A stretch of 64,000 nucleotides of DNA from CAWIVH01 sp963839475 (lineage in GTDB: Bacteria; Acidobacteriota; UBA6911). How positions within the stretch are numbered: position 1 is the stretch's first letter; each line of letters begins with the position of its first letter. The position numbers and the translations under genes were made by a program. This document shows positions 26,301 through 34,950 of this stretch, piece by piece. Below the pieces are notes generated by a model. The model was not told the origin of the DNA. It ran no database searches and saw only the letters and a list, made by a program, of their open reading frames with translations. Where the stretch lies: assembly GCA_963839475.1 (NCBI GenBank), contig CAWIVH010000005.1, positions 1 through 64,000 of the forward strand, read 5' to 3'.

Positions 26301-26617
26301 AATATCTGGCGGCTCATAAAGTGGAATCCGAGCCGGTTTTCAAAGTGGGTGAAGGCCGGCCCCACATCGTGGACCTGCTTAAAAGCGGGAAGATCGACCT
26401 GATCATCAACACCCCTCTCGGCCGGCAGTCGCACTATGACGAAAAGGCGATCCGGCGCGCCGCGACCACTCATATGGTGCCCTGTATAACCACTCTCTCC
26501 GGTGGCGCGGCGGTGGTCAGCGCGATCCGGGCGCTTCGGAGGGAAAAGCTCACCGTTCGGAGCCTGCAGGAGTATCACGGCCTTTTCAAGGAGCACGCTG
26601 CGCACCCCCACAAATGA
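23372..26617 (+). CDS. carB: Carbamoyl-phosphate synthase large subunit
   Basis: This full-length protein of 1081 residues has two homologous synthetase halves. Each shows an N-terminal preATP-grasp motif (GSGPIIIGQACEFDYSG at 13; GSGPNRIGQGLEFDYC near 563) and an ATP-grasp domain (EMNPRVSRSSALASKATG near 299; EVNPRASRT in the second half). A C-terminal MGS-like allosteric domain follows (about 940-1075). It makes carbamoyl phosphate from bicarbonate, ammonia and two ATP. It is translated next to carA. The long open frames on the opposite strand are artefacts of base composition. Confidence 0.98.
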   Translation: MPKRTDIHKILIIGSGPIIIGQACEFDYSGTQACKALQSEGFEVVLVNSNPATIMTDPELADRTYIEPLTSESVAAIIARERPDALLPTVGGQTGLNLSVELARAGILDHYGVEMIGAKLRAVEVAEDRQLFKDAMTEIGLQSARSRVVRSLHEAQAFLESIGLPAIIRPSFTLGGSGGGIAFNTEEFDEIIARGLDISPVHEVLVEQSLLGWKEYELEVMRDLADNVVIICSIENFDPMGVHTGDSITVAPAQTLTDREYQIMRDAAIRIIRKVGVETGGSNIQFAVRPEDGSLVVIEMNPRVSRSSALASKATGFPIAKIAAKLAVGYTLDEIPNDITKKTPASFEPTIDYVVAKIPKFNFEKFAESDPTLGTQMKSVGEVMAIGRTFKEALLKGIRSLERGKGLMSEKVDPEKLFHNLVTPVSERLMYIYYALLQGRSVEELHGMTKVDPWFLSQLAEVAAMQSQILGKQLESLPEDQLRSCKRAGFSDEMLAGLLQQPDGSSPSVYQVMQRRHDLGIRPVYKRVDTCAAEFESHTPYLYSTYEEECEAQPTDRKKIVVLGSGPNRIGQGLEFDYCCCHASFALKETGFETIMINCNPETVSTDYDTSDRLYFEPLTFEDVMEVMAVEKPWGVIVQFGGQTPLNLALKLKAAGVPIIGTSPESIDLAEDRKRFGQLLTDLCIPQPPNGTARSLEEARAVASQIGYPVLVRPSYVLGGRAMSIVYDQDALDRYMTTAVSASPEHPVLIDMFLENAFEYDVDALCDGERVIIAGVMEHIEEAGIHSGDSTCVLPPIMVELDVLERMKVFTHKLGKALNVIGLMNIQFAVQKNKVYVLEVNPRASRTVPYVSKATGVPLAKMAARVMTGEKLQDLGLIEELRVKHCFVKSPVFPFNKFPGVDTILGPEMKSTGEVMGVSDSFGSAFAKAQISAGMKIPRTGSAFLSVNEGDKEGLLPIALDLSELGFHIIATRGTQQYLAAHKVESEPVFKVGEGRPHIVDLLKSGKIDLIINTPLGRQSHYDEKAIRRAATTHMVPCITTLSGGAAVVSAIRALRREKLTVRSLQEYHGLFKEHAAHPHK

Positions 26618-26797
26618 GTTTTGCAGTAATTGCCGCCCCAATCAACGAACGCGAGGATCGGGGCCGGGAAGACTGGATATTCCGATCCGCTCGCGCTGCC
26701 GAAAAATAGACCCTCCATTTGGCTAAAGCATTGCAGAATTTACACGATAAGAACCACTTGAGCCTTCATTGAAGGGCCATGCATTGGGGCAACACAA

Positions 26798-29056
26798 ATG
26801 GAGAATGAGGAAATGAGTCATCCAACGCTGGGGGAAGGACCGGAGCGTTCATTGGACGATGCACTCTCCCTTCTCATTCAAATTGAACCTTCCGAAAGGG
26901 AAGGATTCCACCGCCTTCATGAAATCCTGGAGCAGCTTGTAACCCATCACCGTTACTCGGGACAGGCGCACGATTTAATTGCCGGCGCGAAAAAAAGTGT
27001 CCAGGACCTCCTGGAGGGACGAGTCGCAGACCCGCTCCAGGTCCTCCAGGACATTTCCATCGTGCTGGAGTCCGCAAGCTACTTGTTGGAGGATCTCTCG
27101 GTCAAATCAGAATCTTCGGCGCCAGCCCCGGCGAACCCTACGTGCCAATCGAAATCCGATCCGACGCCGGAAAATACATTGGCAGCGAAGCCTCAGCCTG
27201 CGCCGGCGACGCCAACTGGAGCCCTCGAAAGCGAGGCTCTCGCGCCGGAACCTCTCCCTCCCGACACCGATGCCGATTTGCTCAATGAGTTCGTGGTTGA
27301 GTCCAAGGAACTCCTGGAGCGAGCCGAGGTGGCTCTTCTCAGCCTCGAAACCAATCCGCAGGACGCTGAAGCTGTCAACACGATCTTTCGTGGTTTCCAC
27401 ACGATCAAGGGAACCTCGGCATTTCTCGGGCTGACGCGCATGTCCGGGTTGGCCCATTGTGCGGAATCGCTGCTGAGTCGCGTCCGGGATAACGAAATCC
27501 GCTGCACAGGAGGATACGCCGACCTGGCCCTGCGCTCCGTGGATATGCTCAAGAGCCTTGTCCAGAGCGTTCAGAATGCCCTGGGTGGCGGCTTGATGAC
27601 CGTGCCTCCCAAATACGAGGAACTCAAGTCGCTGCTCGCGAATCCCGAGGCGGCTGGCATTTCAGCGGAGCACGGTCCCGATTCGGGCGAGCCCGCACCG
27701 GCAAAAATGACAGAGAGGGAAGAATGGGATGCAGAGATCGAACATGCCGGGGAGCCGGTCACTCATGCCGATGAGGAGAAGGTCCAGGAGCCTCCTCCAT
27801 TTAGAACCCCTGCATCCGGCCAGGCTGGGGGCGCCGCTCCCTCCCCGGTTCGTGCTGCCAAACTTGAGAAACAGGCCGATTCGTCGGTTCGCGTAAGCAC
27901 CGACCGGTTGGACCGGCTGGTGGATATGGTGGGGGAACTTGTCATCGCCGACTCGATGGTGGCACAGGATGACAGGGTGAGGCAGGGTGGAAACCACGAT
28001 CTGATGCGCAAAGTCTCTCACCTCGGGAAAATAGTGCGAGAGCTGCAGGACCTCGCCATGTCGATGCGCATGGTGCCGCTCAAAGCCACATTTCAGAAAA
28101 TGGGGCGGCTGGTGCGAGACCTGTCCCACAAAAGCGGCAAGAAGGTCCATCTCATCACTGAGGACAACGATACCGAAATCGACCGGAACATGGTCGATAT
28201 CATCAATGATCTGCTCGTACACATGGTGCGGAATTCAGTGGATCATGGCATAGAGCACCCTGACGACAGGAAACGTACCAGCAAAGATGAGATGGGGACG
28301 GTCTTCCTGTCGGCCTCCCACTCCGGCGGAAATGTCGTCGTCCAGATCCGAGACGACGGCAAAGGGCTGGATCGAAACCGGATATTCCAGAAGGCGGTCG
28401 AAAAAGGACTGGTGGACTCCGACAAGCCCATGTCCGACGCCGATGTCTTCAACCTGATTTTTGCCCCGGGCTTCTCCACCGCTGACAAGGTCACAGACGT
28501 CTCCGGGCGCGGGGTTGGGATGGATGTTGTGCGCAAGGGGGTGGAGGCACTACGAGGCAGGATCGATATCCTATCGGAATTCGGCAAGGGGTGCATTTTT
28601 ACGGTGCGGCTACCTTTAACGCTTGCCGTCACCGACGGCATGCTGATCCGGGTGGGGCAGGAACGTTATATCGTGCCAACAGCCAACATTCACTTGAGCT
28701 TCAGGCCGGAACCCGGCTCACTATCCACGATTGCCTCCAGAGGCGAGATGGTCATGCTGCGCGGGGAACTCATGCCCATGTTCCGCCTGCATAATTTGTT
28801 CAACATAGTTGGAGCGGTAGAAGATCCGACCAAGGGATTGCTGGTAGTCGTGGGTGATGGAGAGCGCCGCTGCACGATCTTGGTCGATGAGTTGTTGGGG
28901 CAACAGCAGGTGGTCGCGAAATCTCTAGGTGAAGGATTGGGGAAAATTCAGGGCGTTTCGGGCGCCGCCATTCTTGGCGACGGCCGTGTGGGTCTGATAA
29001 TCGATCCTTCGGAAGTAATCCAGACGGCAAGGCAATCTTCCGGCGTCACCGCCTGA
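26798..29056 (+). CDS. cheA: Chemotaxis histidine kinase CheA
   Basis: The 752-residue kinase contains, in order: an N-terminal helical region of about 100 residues, a Pro/Ala-rich linker, an HPt domain with the phosphorylated histidine in FHTIKGTSAFLG (near 199), a second linker, the dimerisation domain (near 370-440), the ATPase domain (N box MVRNSVDHGIEHP near 478; G boxes RDDGKG and GRGVGMDVV) and a C-terminal CheW-like domain. It starts the chemotaxis island. The extra N-terminal region before HPt is unusual for CheA. The ATG at 26798 or that at 26813 may be used. Relics of a cheW gene follow in the next gap. Confidence 0.95.
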   Translation: MENEEMSHPTLGEGPERSLDDALSLLIQIEPSEREGFHRLHEILEQLVTHHRYSGQAHDLIAGAKKSVQDLLEGRVADPLQVLQDISIVLESASYLLEDLSVKSESSAPAPANPTCQSKSDPTPENTLAAKPQPAPATPTGALESEALAPEPLPPDTDADLLNEFVVESKELLERAEVALLSLETNPQDAEAVNTIFRGFHTIKGTSAFLGLTRMSGLAHCAESLLSRVRDNEIRCTGGYADLALRSVDMLKSLVQSVQNALGGGLMTVPPKYEELKSLLANPEAAGISAEHGPDSGEPAPAKMTEREEWDAEIEHAGEPVTHADEEKVQEPPPFRTPASGQAGGAAPSPVRAAKLEKQADSSVRVSTDRLDRLVDMVGELVIADSMVAQDDRVRQGGNHDLMRKVSHLGKIVRELQDLAMSMRMVPLKATFQKMGRLVRDLSHKSGKKVHLITEDNDTEIDRNMVDIINDLLVHMVRNSVDHGIEHPDDRKRTSKDEMGTVFLSASHSGGNVVVQIRDDGKGLDRNRIFQKAVEKGLVDSDKPMSDADVFNLIFAPGFSTADKVTDVSGRGVGMDVVRKGVEALRGRIDILSEFGKGCIFTVRLPLTLAVTDGMLIRVGQERYIVPTANIHLSFRPEPGSLSTIASRGEMVMLRGELMPMFRLHNLFNIVGAVEDPTKGLLVVVGDGERRCTILVDELLGQQQVVAKSLGEGLGKIQGVSGAAILGDGRVGLIIDPSEVIQTARQSSGVTA

Positions 29057-29102
29057 TGCGGTTGGCGGAGTTTTAGCCGGTCGTGCCTCATCGCATATGT
29101 AG

Positions 29103-29207
29103 GCCGGATGTGCCCTCGAGAGCAAGCAGAGGAAAGTGAAAATACTACTGGAGATCGACAAGGTTTTGGCGACTCAGGAAGTCGTTGCCCTTCATGCGGC
29201 TTCCTAG
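29103..29207 (+). pseudogene. Relic of a cheW gene (C-terminal ~30 codons)
   Basis: The frame after TAG at 29100 reads ESKQRKVKILLEIDKVLATQ and ends in TAG at 29205. This lines up with KSQGKVKILLDIDRVL near the C-terminus of the intact CheW (39041-39547). No start or upstream CheW sequence remains; cheA ends 46 bases earlier. The other bases of 29057-29294 are not assignable. The position right after cheA is a common place for cheW, so this is probably the ancestral partner gene, now deleted. Confidence 0.7.
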
Positions 29208-29294
29208 GAGATTGGGAAGTCGTGGGGCAGCGGCCGGGCTCGGTTCCTGGATGCGGGGTTTTGAACGATACAACGAACATCAGGCAGGTAAGCT

Positions 29295-29777
29295 GTGAGA
29301 CATGTAGTGGCAGTAGCCGACATGAAGATCTCCAATCAGCCGGGTGATGAAATAATTACCTTTGCGCTGGGGAGCTGCCTCGGGATCACCGTTTACGATC
29401 CCGTCGCATTTGTCGGCGGGATGCTTCATGTGATGCTGCCGCTTTCGACTATCGATCCAACCAAGGCTGCCGAGAATCCTTACATGTTTGTCGACACGGG
29501 AGTGCCTAGACTGTTCCTGGAAAGCTACAAAGCCGGCGCTTCGAAACAGCGGCTCGAGGTGAAAGTGGCCGGAGGGGCGTGCCCAAACGGGAAGGAGGAC
29601 GACGACTACTTTCAAATCGGCAAAAGGAATTTTGTAATGCTCCGGAAGCTTCTGTGGAAAAACGGGGTTCTGCTCAAATCCAGCGACGTTGCCGGAACCC
29701 ATTCGCGGACCATGAGCCTGGATATTGCAACGGGCAAAGTCAGTCTACGAATCAATGGAGCTATAACGCAGCTCTGA
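29295..29777 (+). CDS. cheD: Chemoreceptor glutamine deamidase CheD
   Basis: The 160-residue protein carries the CheD catalytic cysteine in TFALGSCLGITVYD (near 28) and histidine in GGMLHVMLP (near 49), followed by the conserved CPNGKEDDDYFQIGKRN region. It deamidates receptor glutamines and in several phyla also binds CheC. There is no cheC here; CheX proteins take the phosphatase place. The GTG start at 29295 has a weak ribosome site. cheB follows 31 bases later. Confidence 0.95.
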   Translation: MRHVVAVADMKISNQPGDEIITFALGSCLGITVYDPVAFVGGMLHVMLPLSTIDPTKAAENPYMFVDTGVPRLFLESYKAGASKQRLEVKVAGGACPNGKEDDDYFQIGKRNFVMLRKLLWKNGVLLKSSDVAGTHSRTMSLDIATGKVSLRINGAITQL

Positions 29778-29808
29778 AAACCAATGCACCAAGTGAAGGA
29801 AACGGCTC

Positions 29809-30873
29809 GTGATCAAAGTCCTCATTGTGGATGATTCTGCGGTTGTACGCAAAGTGCTGACGGAAGAGCTCTCCAAATATGAAGATATAGAAGTGGTAGG
29901 GACCGCCATCGATCCCTATGTGGCACGCGAAAAAATCGTGAGCCTCCGTCCGGATGTCCTTACCCTCGACCTGGAAATGCCCCGCATGGACGGCCTGTCG
30001 TTCCTGTCGAGGCTGATGAAGCATTTCCCCCTGCCTGTTGTCGTCGTGAGTTCTCTGACTCCTCAGAATAGCGCTACGGCGCTCAGAGCCCTTGAACTAG
30101 GCGCCGTGGAAGTCGTGTCCAAGCCGGGATCGCAGTTTTCGATTCCTGACGTTCACCGGCAGTTGATCCGGGCGATTAGAGCCGCTGCATCGGCTCAGGT
30201 CGGTGCCCTGAAATCCTCTGGAATTTCTGCGGGGACGGCTTCGGAAACCCCGTCGGTGCGCCTGTCTCCGCTGCATACCACCCACAAGGTGGTCGCCATT
30301 GGCGCTTCCACGGGTGGGACGCAAGCCCTGGAGGTGGTCCTGCAGCAAATGCCGGCGGATGCGCCCGGGACCGTAATCGTGCAGCACATGCCGGAGTTTT
30401 TCACTCAGTCTTTCTCCGAGCGCCTGAACAAAGTCTGCCGGATGGAAATCCGTGAAGCCAAGGACAGGGATGATGTCGTTCCCGGCGTGGTGCTGATTGC
30501 CCCCGGAAACCGCCATATGGTTTTGCAGGTGAGCGGTGCGCGATATGCGGTCCGCATCAAGGATGGCCCGCCGGTCTACCACCAGCGGCCCAGTGTGGAT
30601 GTGCTTTTCCAGTCGGTCGCTGAAAATGCGGGCCCCAATGCCGTTGGCGCCATACTGACAGGGATGGGCGCCGATGGGGCGAAAGGGCTGCTGGCGATGA
30701 GGAAAGCCGGTGCTCACACCCTGGCTCAAGACGAGCAGAGCTGCGTGGTTTTCGGGATGCCCAAGGAGGCCATCAAGCTGGGTGCCGCGGAAACGATTGT
30801 TTCCCTCCAACAGGTAGCCGGAACCATCCTGAGGCTGGTGAACGAACGCCCGGGAATACCCATTCGTGAATAG
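29809..30873 (+). CDS. cheB: Chemotaxis protein-glutamate methylesterase CheB
   Basis: The 354-residue protein has a receiver domain (LIVDDSAVVR; phosphoacceptor in LTLDLEMPRMDG near 55), a linker of about 30 residues and a methylesterase domain with the serine in IGASTGGTQALE (near 167), a histidine in VIVQHMPE (near 195) and an aspartate in GMGADGAKG (near 287). It removes methyl groups from the chemoreceptor and is activated by CheA. It overlaps nothing; its end is three bases from the convergent cheX. Confidence 0.96.
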   Translation: MIKVLIVDDSAVVRKVLTEELSKYEDIEVVGTAIDPYVAREKIVSLRPDVLTLDLEMPRMDGLSFLSRLMKHFPLPVVVVSSLTPQNSATALRALELGAVEVVSKPGSQFSIPDVHRQLIRAIRAAASAQVGALKSSGISAGTASETPSVRLSPLHTTHKVVAIGASTGGTQALEVVLQQMPADAPGTVIVQHMPEFFTQSFSERLNKVCRMEIREAKDRDDVVPGVVLIAPGNRHMVLQVSGARYAVRIKDGPPVYHQRPSVDVLFQSVAENAGPNAVGAILTGMGADGAKGLLAMRKAGAHTLAQDEQSCVVFGMPKEAIKLGAAETIVSLQQVAGTILRLVNERPGIPIRE

Positions 30874-30876
30874 GGA

Positions 30877-31344
30877 TTAGATCGCGGCTTCCTCGCTGCA
30901 GTAAAGCTCGATTTCCGCCCTACCAAAATCCAGGCCCAGGTTCGCCCGGGCGGCTAAACGGCCGCTTCCGGGCGAGACCGGATCGGCAGGATTGGCAAAT
31001 ACAACAGGCGCATCGAGATCAAAGACGAGCGCGCTTCCGGCAATCGCCGGCAGAAGGTTGCCGCATATAACATTAGCCGTTTCTTTGAGCGCATCCTCCT
31101 GCATTTCTTTGCTCGGGTCCGCATCGTCGCCAAGCATGTTGGACGCCAGCGCGGGCACCACTTCACCGTAAATCCTGATCAGCAGGCTGCCGGCAAAAGG
31201 GCCGCGAAAAGACACGGCAACCGTGGCTTCCAGCAAGCTGTCTTTCTGCGCCTGGCTGATCTCGCGCGAGGACAGGATAAATCCAAGATCCTCAAAAATC
31301 TGCGCCGCTGTCCGGTAAAGGACCGCCTCCGTCTGCTTGTTCAT
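30877..31344 (-). CDS. cheX: CheX-type chemotaxis phosphatase (copy 1)
   Basis: The 155-residue protein has the CheX/CheC fold signature. The active-site pair is in LKETANVICGNLLP near 86-99 (E and N three apart), and a helix-turn with GPFAGSLLIRI lies upstream. CheX dephosphorylates CheY-P. It starts at ATG 31344 inside the end of the upstream receiver gene with a 53-base overlap, so the two are almost certainly translated from one message. It differs more from the other two CheX proteins in this window than they do from each other. Confidence 0.85.
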   Translation of the reverse strand: MNKQTEAVLYRTAAQIFEDLGFILSSREISQAQKDSLLEATVAVSFRGPFAGSLLIRIYGEVVPALASNMLGDDADPSKEMQEDALKETANVICGNLLPAIAGSALVFDLDAPVVFANPADPVSPGSGRLAARANLGLDFGRAEIELYCSEEAAI

Positions 31345-31720
31345 CCGCCATTCCTGTCATTCGAAAAATGGTTGAGCGAAGCGCTTCAGGCGTGAAGGGC
31401 TTGTGAACGAACTCCACGCCTTTGCGCTGAAGCAATTCAATTCTTGCCTGGCTGGTTTCCGTGGAAATGACTACGATCGGAGTTGCGGCCAAATCCGGAT
31501 CCTGCCGCACACGGTCGATCATTTGCTCCCCGTTCATGATTGGCATATTGATGTCCACCAAGGCCAGGTCAACCCAGTTCGATTTCAGCGATTCGAGCCC
31601 CTCCTGGCCGTTAGAAGCCTGATAGACCTCCCCCAAAGGCAGACCGGTCAGGCGCAATACGCGGATCACCATGTTACGCATTACCGCGCTATCATCGACA
31701 ACCAGTACATTCAGCGACAT
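31292..31720 (-). CDS. CheY-like response regulator with short C-terminal tail
   Basis: The 142-residue protein is a receiver domain (VLVVDDSAVMR; phosphoacceptor in LALVDINMPIMNG near 56; lysine in VHKPFTPE near 107) plus a polar tail of about 18 residues. The tail is encoded by bases that also encode the start of cheX in another frame. It is the best candidate in the window for the motor- or effector-binding CheY. It lies downstream of the HDOD gene on the same strand. Confidence 0.87.
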   Translation of the reverse strand: MSLNVLVVDDSAVMRNMVIRVLRLTGLPLGEVYQASNGQEGLESLKSNWVDLALVDINMPIMNGEQMIDRVRQDPDLAATPIVVISTETSQARIELLQRKGVEFVHKPFTPEALRSTIFRMTGMADEQADGGGPLPDSGADF

Positions 31721-31792
31721 TCTTATCTCCGATATTCAGTTTCGGGGACTTGATTCCTTCAGCACTCCGGATGGAAGCCTGCGAATCGCCTA

Positions 31793-32632
31793 TCAGCCAC
31801 TTTTTCTAAAATCCTGAAGCCAGATTGAGGTTTGGGCACAGACTCTTTCGAAGCCTTCGATCGTCAGCCCGATGCGTTCCCGGCAACCCGCGTCGTCGAT
31901 GCGCATGTTGAGGGCAGCGGCCCCCAGTCCCACACCGATGGATTTCGCGGCCAGATTCGCGAGCATTACCGCATCCAGGATCGGGGTCGGCTTTTCCGCC
32001 GGGTACAGGTGATGCATTTCAATGGCGTTTGTGATGTCTTCAGGAAAGCCCCATCGTCTGGCCATTGCGCCTCCGATCTCGGCGTGATCGCACCCGAAGA
32101 GCACCCGCTCGGCTTCTACAAACGACAACCTTCGTTCCTCGCAGGTTTCCAGAATCTTCGCTACGCTCGCTTCCAGGTAGCGCACCATGATCAGCTTGCC
32201 TATGTCGTGAACCAGAGCGGCGATTCCCGCCGCTTCGGGCACCTTCGATGGACGCGTTTCCTTGATGATCGCCTTCACTGCCAAAGAGGCGGCAGCGCCA
32301 TGAAGCCATAAATCATCTTCAGATAGCTCATAGAGCGGCGCCGAGGCCTTCATCGAACGGAAATGCTCGCCCAGCACCAGGTTCAGCAGCGTGGTGGTTC
32401 CAAGGCGAATGACAGCGTCGCGCACCCGATCAATCTGAAACCGGCCGCCATAGGCCGCCGAATTTGCCGCTCTCAGAATATTGGAGGCGACGGCGGCGTC
32501 ATACTCGACTATCTGAATGATTTCCGCCGTACTCAGATCCTCACGGTTCAGGGCGACGATCAACTTCTGCACCGTGATTGGAAGCGGGTCCAGGCGCTTG
32601 ACGCCGGTCAAGAGTTTTTCAGGTATAGCCAT
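31793..32632 (-). CDS. HDOD domain signalling protein
   Basis: The 279-residue protein is an HDOD domain. It has LPITVQKLI near the start, NSAAYGG near 66, and the residual HD-like motif VHDIGKL near 135. ATG 32632 is chosen because GAGGG lies upstream; an in-frame extension of eight residues has none. HDOD proteins are non-catalytic or weakly catalytic relatives of HD phosphohydrolases that pass signals in motility, cell cycle and c-di-GMP networks. It is encoded between two receiver-domain proteins in the chemotaxis island, so an output role downstream of them is likely. Confidence 0.88.
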   Translation of the reverse strand: MAIPEKLLTGVKRLDPLPITVQKLIVALNREDLSTAEIIQIVEYDAAVASNILRAANSAAYGGRFQIDRVRDAVIRLGTTTLLNLVLGEHFRSMKASAPLYELSEDDLWLHGAAASLAVKAIIKETRPSKVPEAAGIAALVHDIGKLIMVRYLEASVAKILETCEERRLSFVEAERVLFGCDHAEIGGAMARRWGFPEDITNAIEMHHLYPAEKPTPILDAVMLANLAAKSIGVGLGAAALNMRIDDAGCRERIGLTIEGFERVCAQTSIWLQDFRKSG

Positions 32633-32826
32633 GCGAAATCGCCCTCTGGCCGCCAACCGGCCAGTATTCCATATCGGCCGTTTTCAAAATCGCTATAGGT
32701 TGTTGTTGGGCACGCAAATACCGCCAGCGGTGCTGGTTGCTTTTCCAGTCCCACTAGCCTTGAATCCAGTCTGCTCAGGGCGCTTGCAGCCGCCTTTGTT
32801 AGCCGGGCAAATCCGGGGCAGCTCAA

Positions 32827-34023
32827 TCAGGCTGTGGATGCCGGGACCGGCGCATCCAGGGCGCTGGCAAGCGAACTGAAAACCGGAAAGTCCTTCGTTT
32901 CCGAACTCTGCCCCAGGAATTCACGCACTTTTTCGGACTCAGAGACAAACCTCAAGTCAAGTCCGAGTGCCTGAATCTCATAAATAAGGTTGTGAAAGCG
33001 TCTCACAATGGCGACTCCCGATATGATTCCCGCCGATACCTGGATCACCAGGCGGCTCTGGCCGGATTCGGCCATTCGCCTGATTTCCCCGATTACTTCG
33101 GTGGCTAGCGACTGCACGAATCCGGCGAAATCCGGATCCCCGCCCTCGGGACATGACAGGATTCGTGCCTCTCCCGACCGTGACAGGCATCCCTCTTCCA
33201 CCTCGTCCGCGGGATAGAATCCGTTCGGCTGCATCGGCTTTTCGATCAGTTTGACGACCTCCTCACGCGTGAAGGGGATCAACAAAAACTCAATGATACC
33301 CTTGGCCTTGTAATCGAGGATCGGCCGCAAAGCCGTTCTCAAAGCCATCCCGACGACCCGTTTGCCGCGCATCATTTTTTTATGGGTCAGCTGAAATGTC
33401 TCGAAAATCTCCGCCGTTCCGTTGTTGGGAAGGGTCAGGTTCAGGAACAGCCAATCATGGTGGCCCGATGCTATCTTTTTCATCGCCATGCCATTATTGG
33501 TTTCCGTTTCAAGGTCGAATCTATCGCCCATGTAGTCGCGCAGCATTTTAAGCAGCTCTTCATTATGGTCCACTGCCAGGACCTTGGTTTTGGCGGGGCC
33601 CGCTTTCGCCGCGGCGTTCGCCTGCACTTCCGCTTCGGTCGGCGGCGTTTCACCTGCATAGAGCTCAAGTACCGGATTGACTTTGGACAGCAGCACTTCG
33701 CGAGTGAACGGTTTGGCGATGTAGTCTTTCAAGCCAAGCTTGATCAATTTGAAAACAGTCTCCTTGACTGTTTCGGTGGTCAGCATCATGACTGGAATCG
33801 GTTTCAAGGCCGGATCGGTTTTCAGTTCGACCAGGGTGTGGTAGCCGTCCAGTACCGGCATGTTGTAATCCAGGAGGATGAGATCCGGCTTTTCCTTTTG
33901 CGCAACAGCAACGCCGACCTGGCCGTTCTCAGCCTCGAGAATCTCCACTCCGAAAGGTCGCAAATGCTTGCCCACGATCATGCGAAGTGTTTTGCTATCG
34001 TCAATGGTCAGGATTTTTTTCAT
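32827..34023 (-). CDS. Three-domain regulator: active receiver, dead receiver, STAS-like C-terminus
   Basis: The 398-residue protein starts at ATG 34023. The first receiver (residues 1-120) is intact: ILTIDDSKTLR, LILLDYNMPVLDG, AKPFTRE. The second (about 145-265) begins VLAVDHNEELL, but the phosphoacceptor position reads LFLNLTLPNNG, with asparagine for aspartate, so it cannot be phosphorylated. The last 110 residues (LVIQVSAGIISG; FHNLIYEIQALGLDLRFVS) look like a degenerate STAS/anti-anti-sigma type fold; this assignment is tentative. It probably integrates CheA phosphorylation with a protein-binding output. Confidence 0.82.
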   Translation of the reverse strand: MKKILTIDDSKTLRMIVGKHLRPFGVEILEAENGQVGVAVAQKEKPDLILLDYNMPVLDGYHTLVELKTDPALKPIPVMMLTTETVKETVFKLIKLGLKDYIAKPFTREVLLSKVNPVLELYAGETPPTEAEVQANAAAKAGPAKTKVLAVDHNEELLKMLRDYMGDRFDLETETNNGMAMKKIASGHHDWLFLNLTLPNNGTAEIFETFQLTHKKMMRGKRVVGMALRTALRPILDYKAKGIIEFLLIPFTREEVVKLIEKPMQPNGFYPADEVEEGCLSRSGEARILSCPEGGDPDFAGFVQSLATEVIGEIRRMAESGQSRLVIQVSAGIISGVAIVRRFHNLIYEIQALGLDLRFVSESEKVREFLGQSSETKDFPVFSSLASALDAPVPASTA

Positions 34024-34074
34024 AGCCGTTCTTGGCTCCTTCAATAATTTTGTATTTCTGAAACCGGGATGACG

Positions 34075-34566
34075 CTATCGGGATTTCTCAACCACCAATT
34101 GAACCCTGAATTGGTACTTGCCGGCCAGGACCCCGACCTGCAGGTTCTGAGCATCGGCCGGCGGATAAGTTGAATATTCCCTTCCTTCAATCACGGAAGG
34201 CATCGAGAGCTTGAATGCCTCCCCGTCCTGGCTGAGATTGTTTTTCAGTCCGCCGGCGAGCATGTTGACCAGTTCTCCGGCCGCGTCCCTGACGGTTTCA
34301 TCCACGTCCTCTATTTCCGTTCCAAGGAGGCCGGATGCCAAAAGGCACGCGTTTTGCCGGTCAAAATGCAATGCCAAAAAACCGGAAATTTTTCCCGCAA
34401 ATCCGATGATCGAGGACAAACCGATTTCACCCGTAATGCTTTCGGCGGGAACCAGGCCGGCCTGCTCGCTGTACATGTTCGCGAATATGTCCTTGGCTGC
34501 AGAATCGATGCCCGCCACAAAATCAGGGTGAATATCCGTCGTCGGAACGGAAACAGGAATGTGCAT
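34075..34566 (-). CDS. cheX: CheX-type chemotaxis phosphatase (copy 2)
   Basis: The 163-residue protein begins at ATG 34566 with GGAGG 6 bases upstream. The CheX signature is intact: AAGELVNMLAGGLKN near residue 94, with the E and N three apart. It is clearly related along its whole length to copy 3 (39623-40111), for example GFAGKISGFLALHF against GFAGNMSGVLSLHF. It lies first in a minus-strand run with the three-domain regulator. Confidence 0.87.
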   Translation of the reverse strand: MHIPVSVPTTDIHPDFVAGIDSAAKDIFANMYSEQAGLVPAESITGEIGLSSIIGFAGKISGFLALHFDRQNACLLASGLLGTEIEDVDETVRDAAGELVNMLAGGLKNNLSQDGEAFKLSMPSVIEGREYSTYPPADAQNLQVGVLAGKYQFRVQLVVEKSR

Positions 34567-34659
34567 AGATGTCCTCCAATCAACACACCTCTTTATCGGA
34601 GTCGGCGTTGGCATCCATTACCAAAAGAATCCGGAAAAGAGCGGGCCGCGTTTTGGGGT

Positions 34660-34830
34660 GTGTTGAACGTCGCTTGGAAGGGGTTTGGCTGCCTCTCCGG
34701 ATGGAGCGGAATGGGATGGAAATCGCAGAGCAAGATGAAAGTCCTGCTTGACTTCGAGCGCTCGCTCACCACGAGCGGCCTTGCCGAATTTCGAGCGGCT
34801 AAAATACCGAAAGGCGAGGTTTTGAGGTGA
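34660..34830 (+). pseudogene. Relic of a second cheW gene (C-terminal part)
   Basis: The + frame ending at TGA 34828-34830 reads GVLNVAWKG, then KSQSKMKVLLDFERSL. These correspond to EVLNIASEE and KSQGKVKILLDIDRVL of the intact CheW at 39041-39547, at about the same spacing shortened by roughly ten codons. No CheW N-terminal sequence or start is present upstream, where the divergent cheX gene begins. The frame was open but the gene is truncated. The stretch 34831-34950 holds only the likely cheR promoter. Confidence 0.7.
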
Positions 34831-34950
34831 TTCTTGGTAGAGACGGGAGGGAAGTTTCTAAATTAGGGAGGTGAAACTGTCGATATACTTTAGCAATCGT
34901 CACTGGGGAAGAAAGTCCCAGTACCGGCCCGTGCCCGGAAATTGGAAGGA

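Noticed and set aside
30097..30810. 237-residue frame opposite cheB
   Set aside because: Antisense to a confident gene; no protein-like features.
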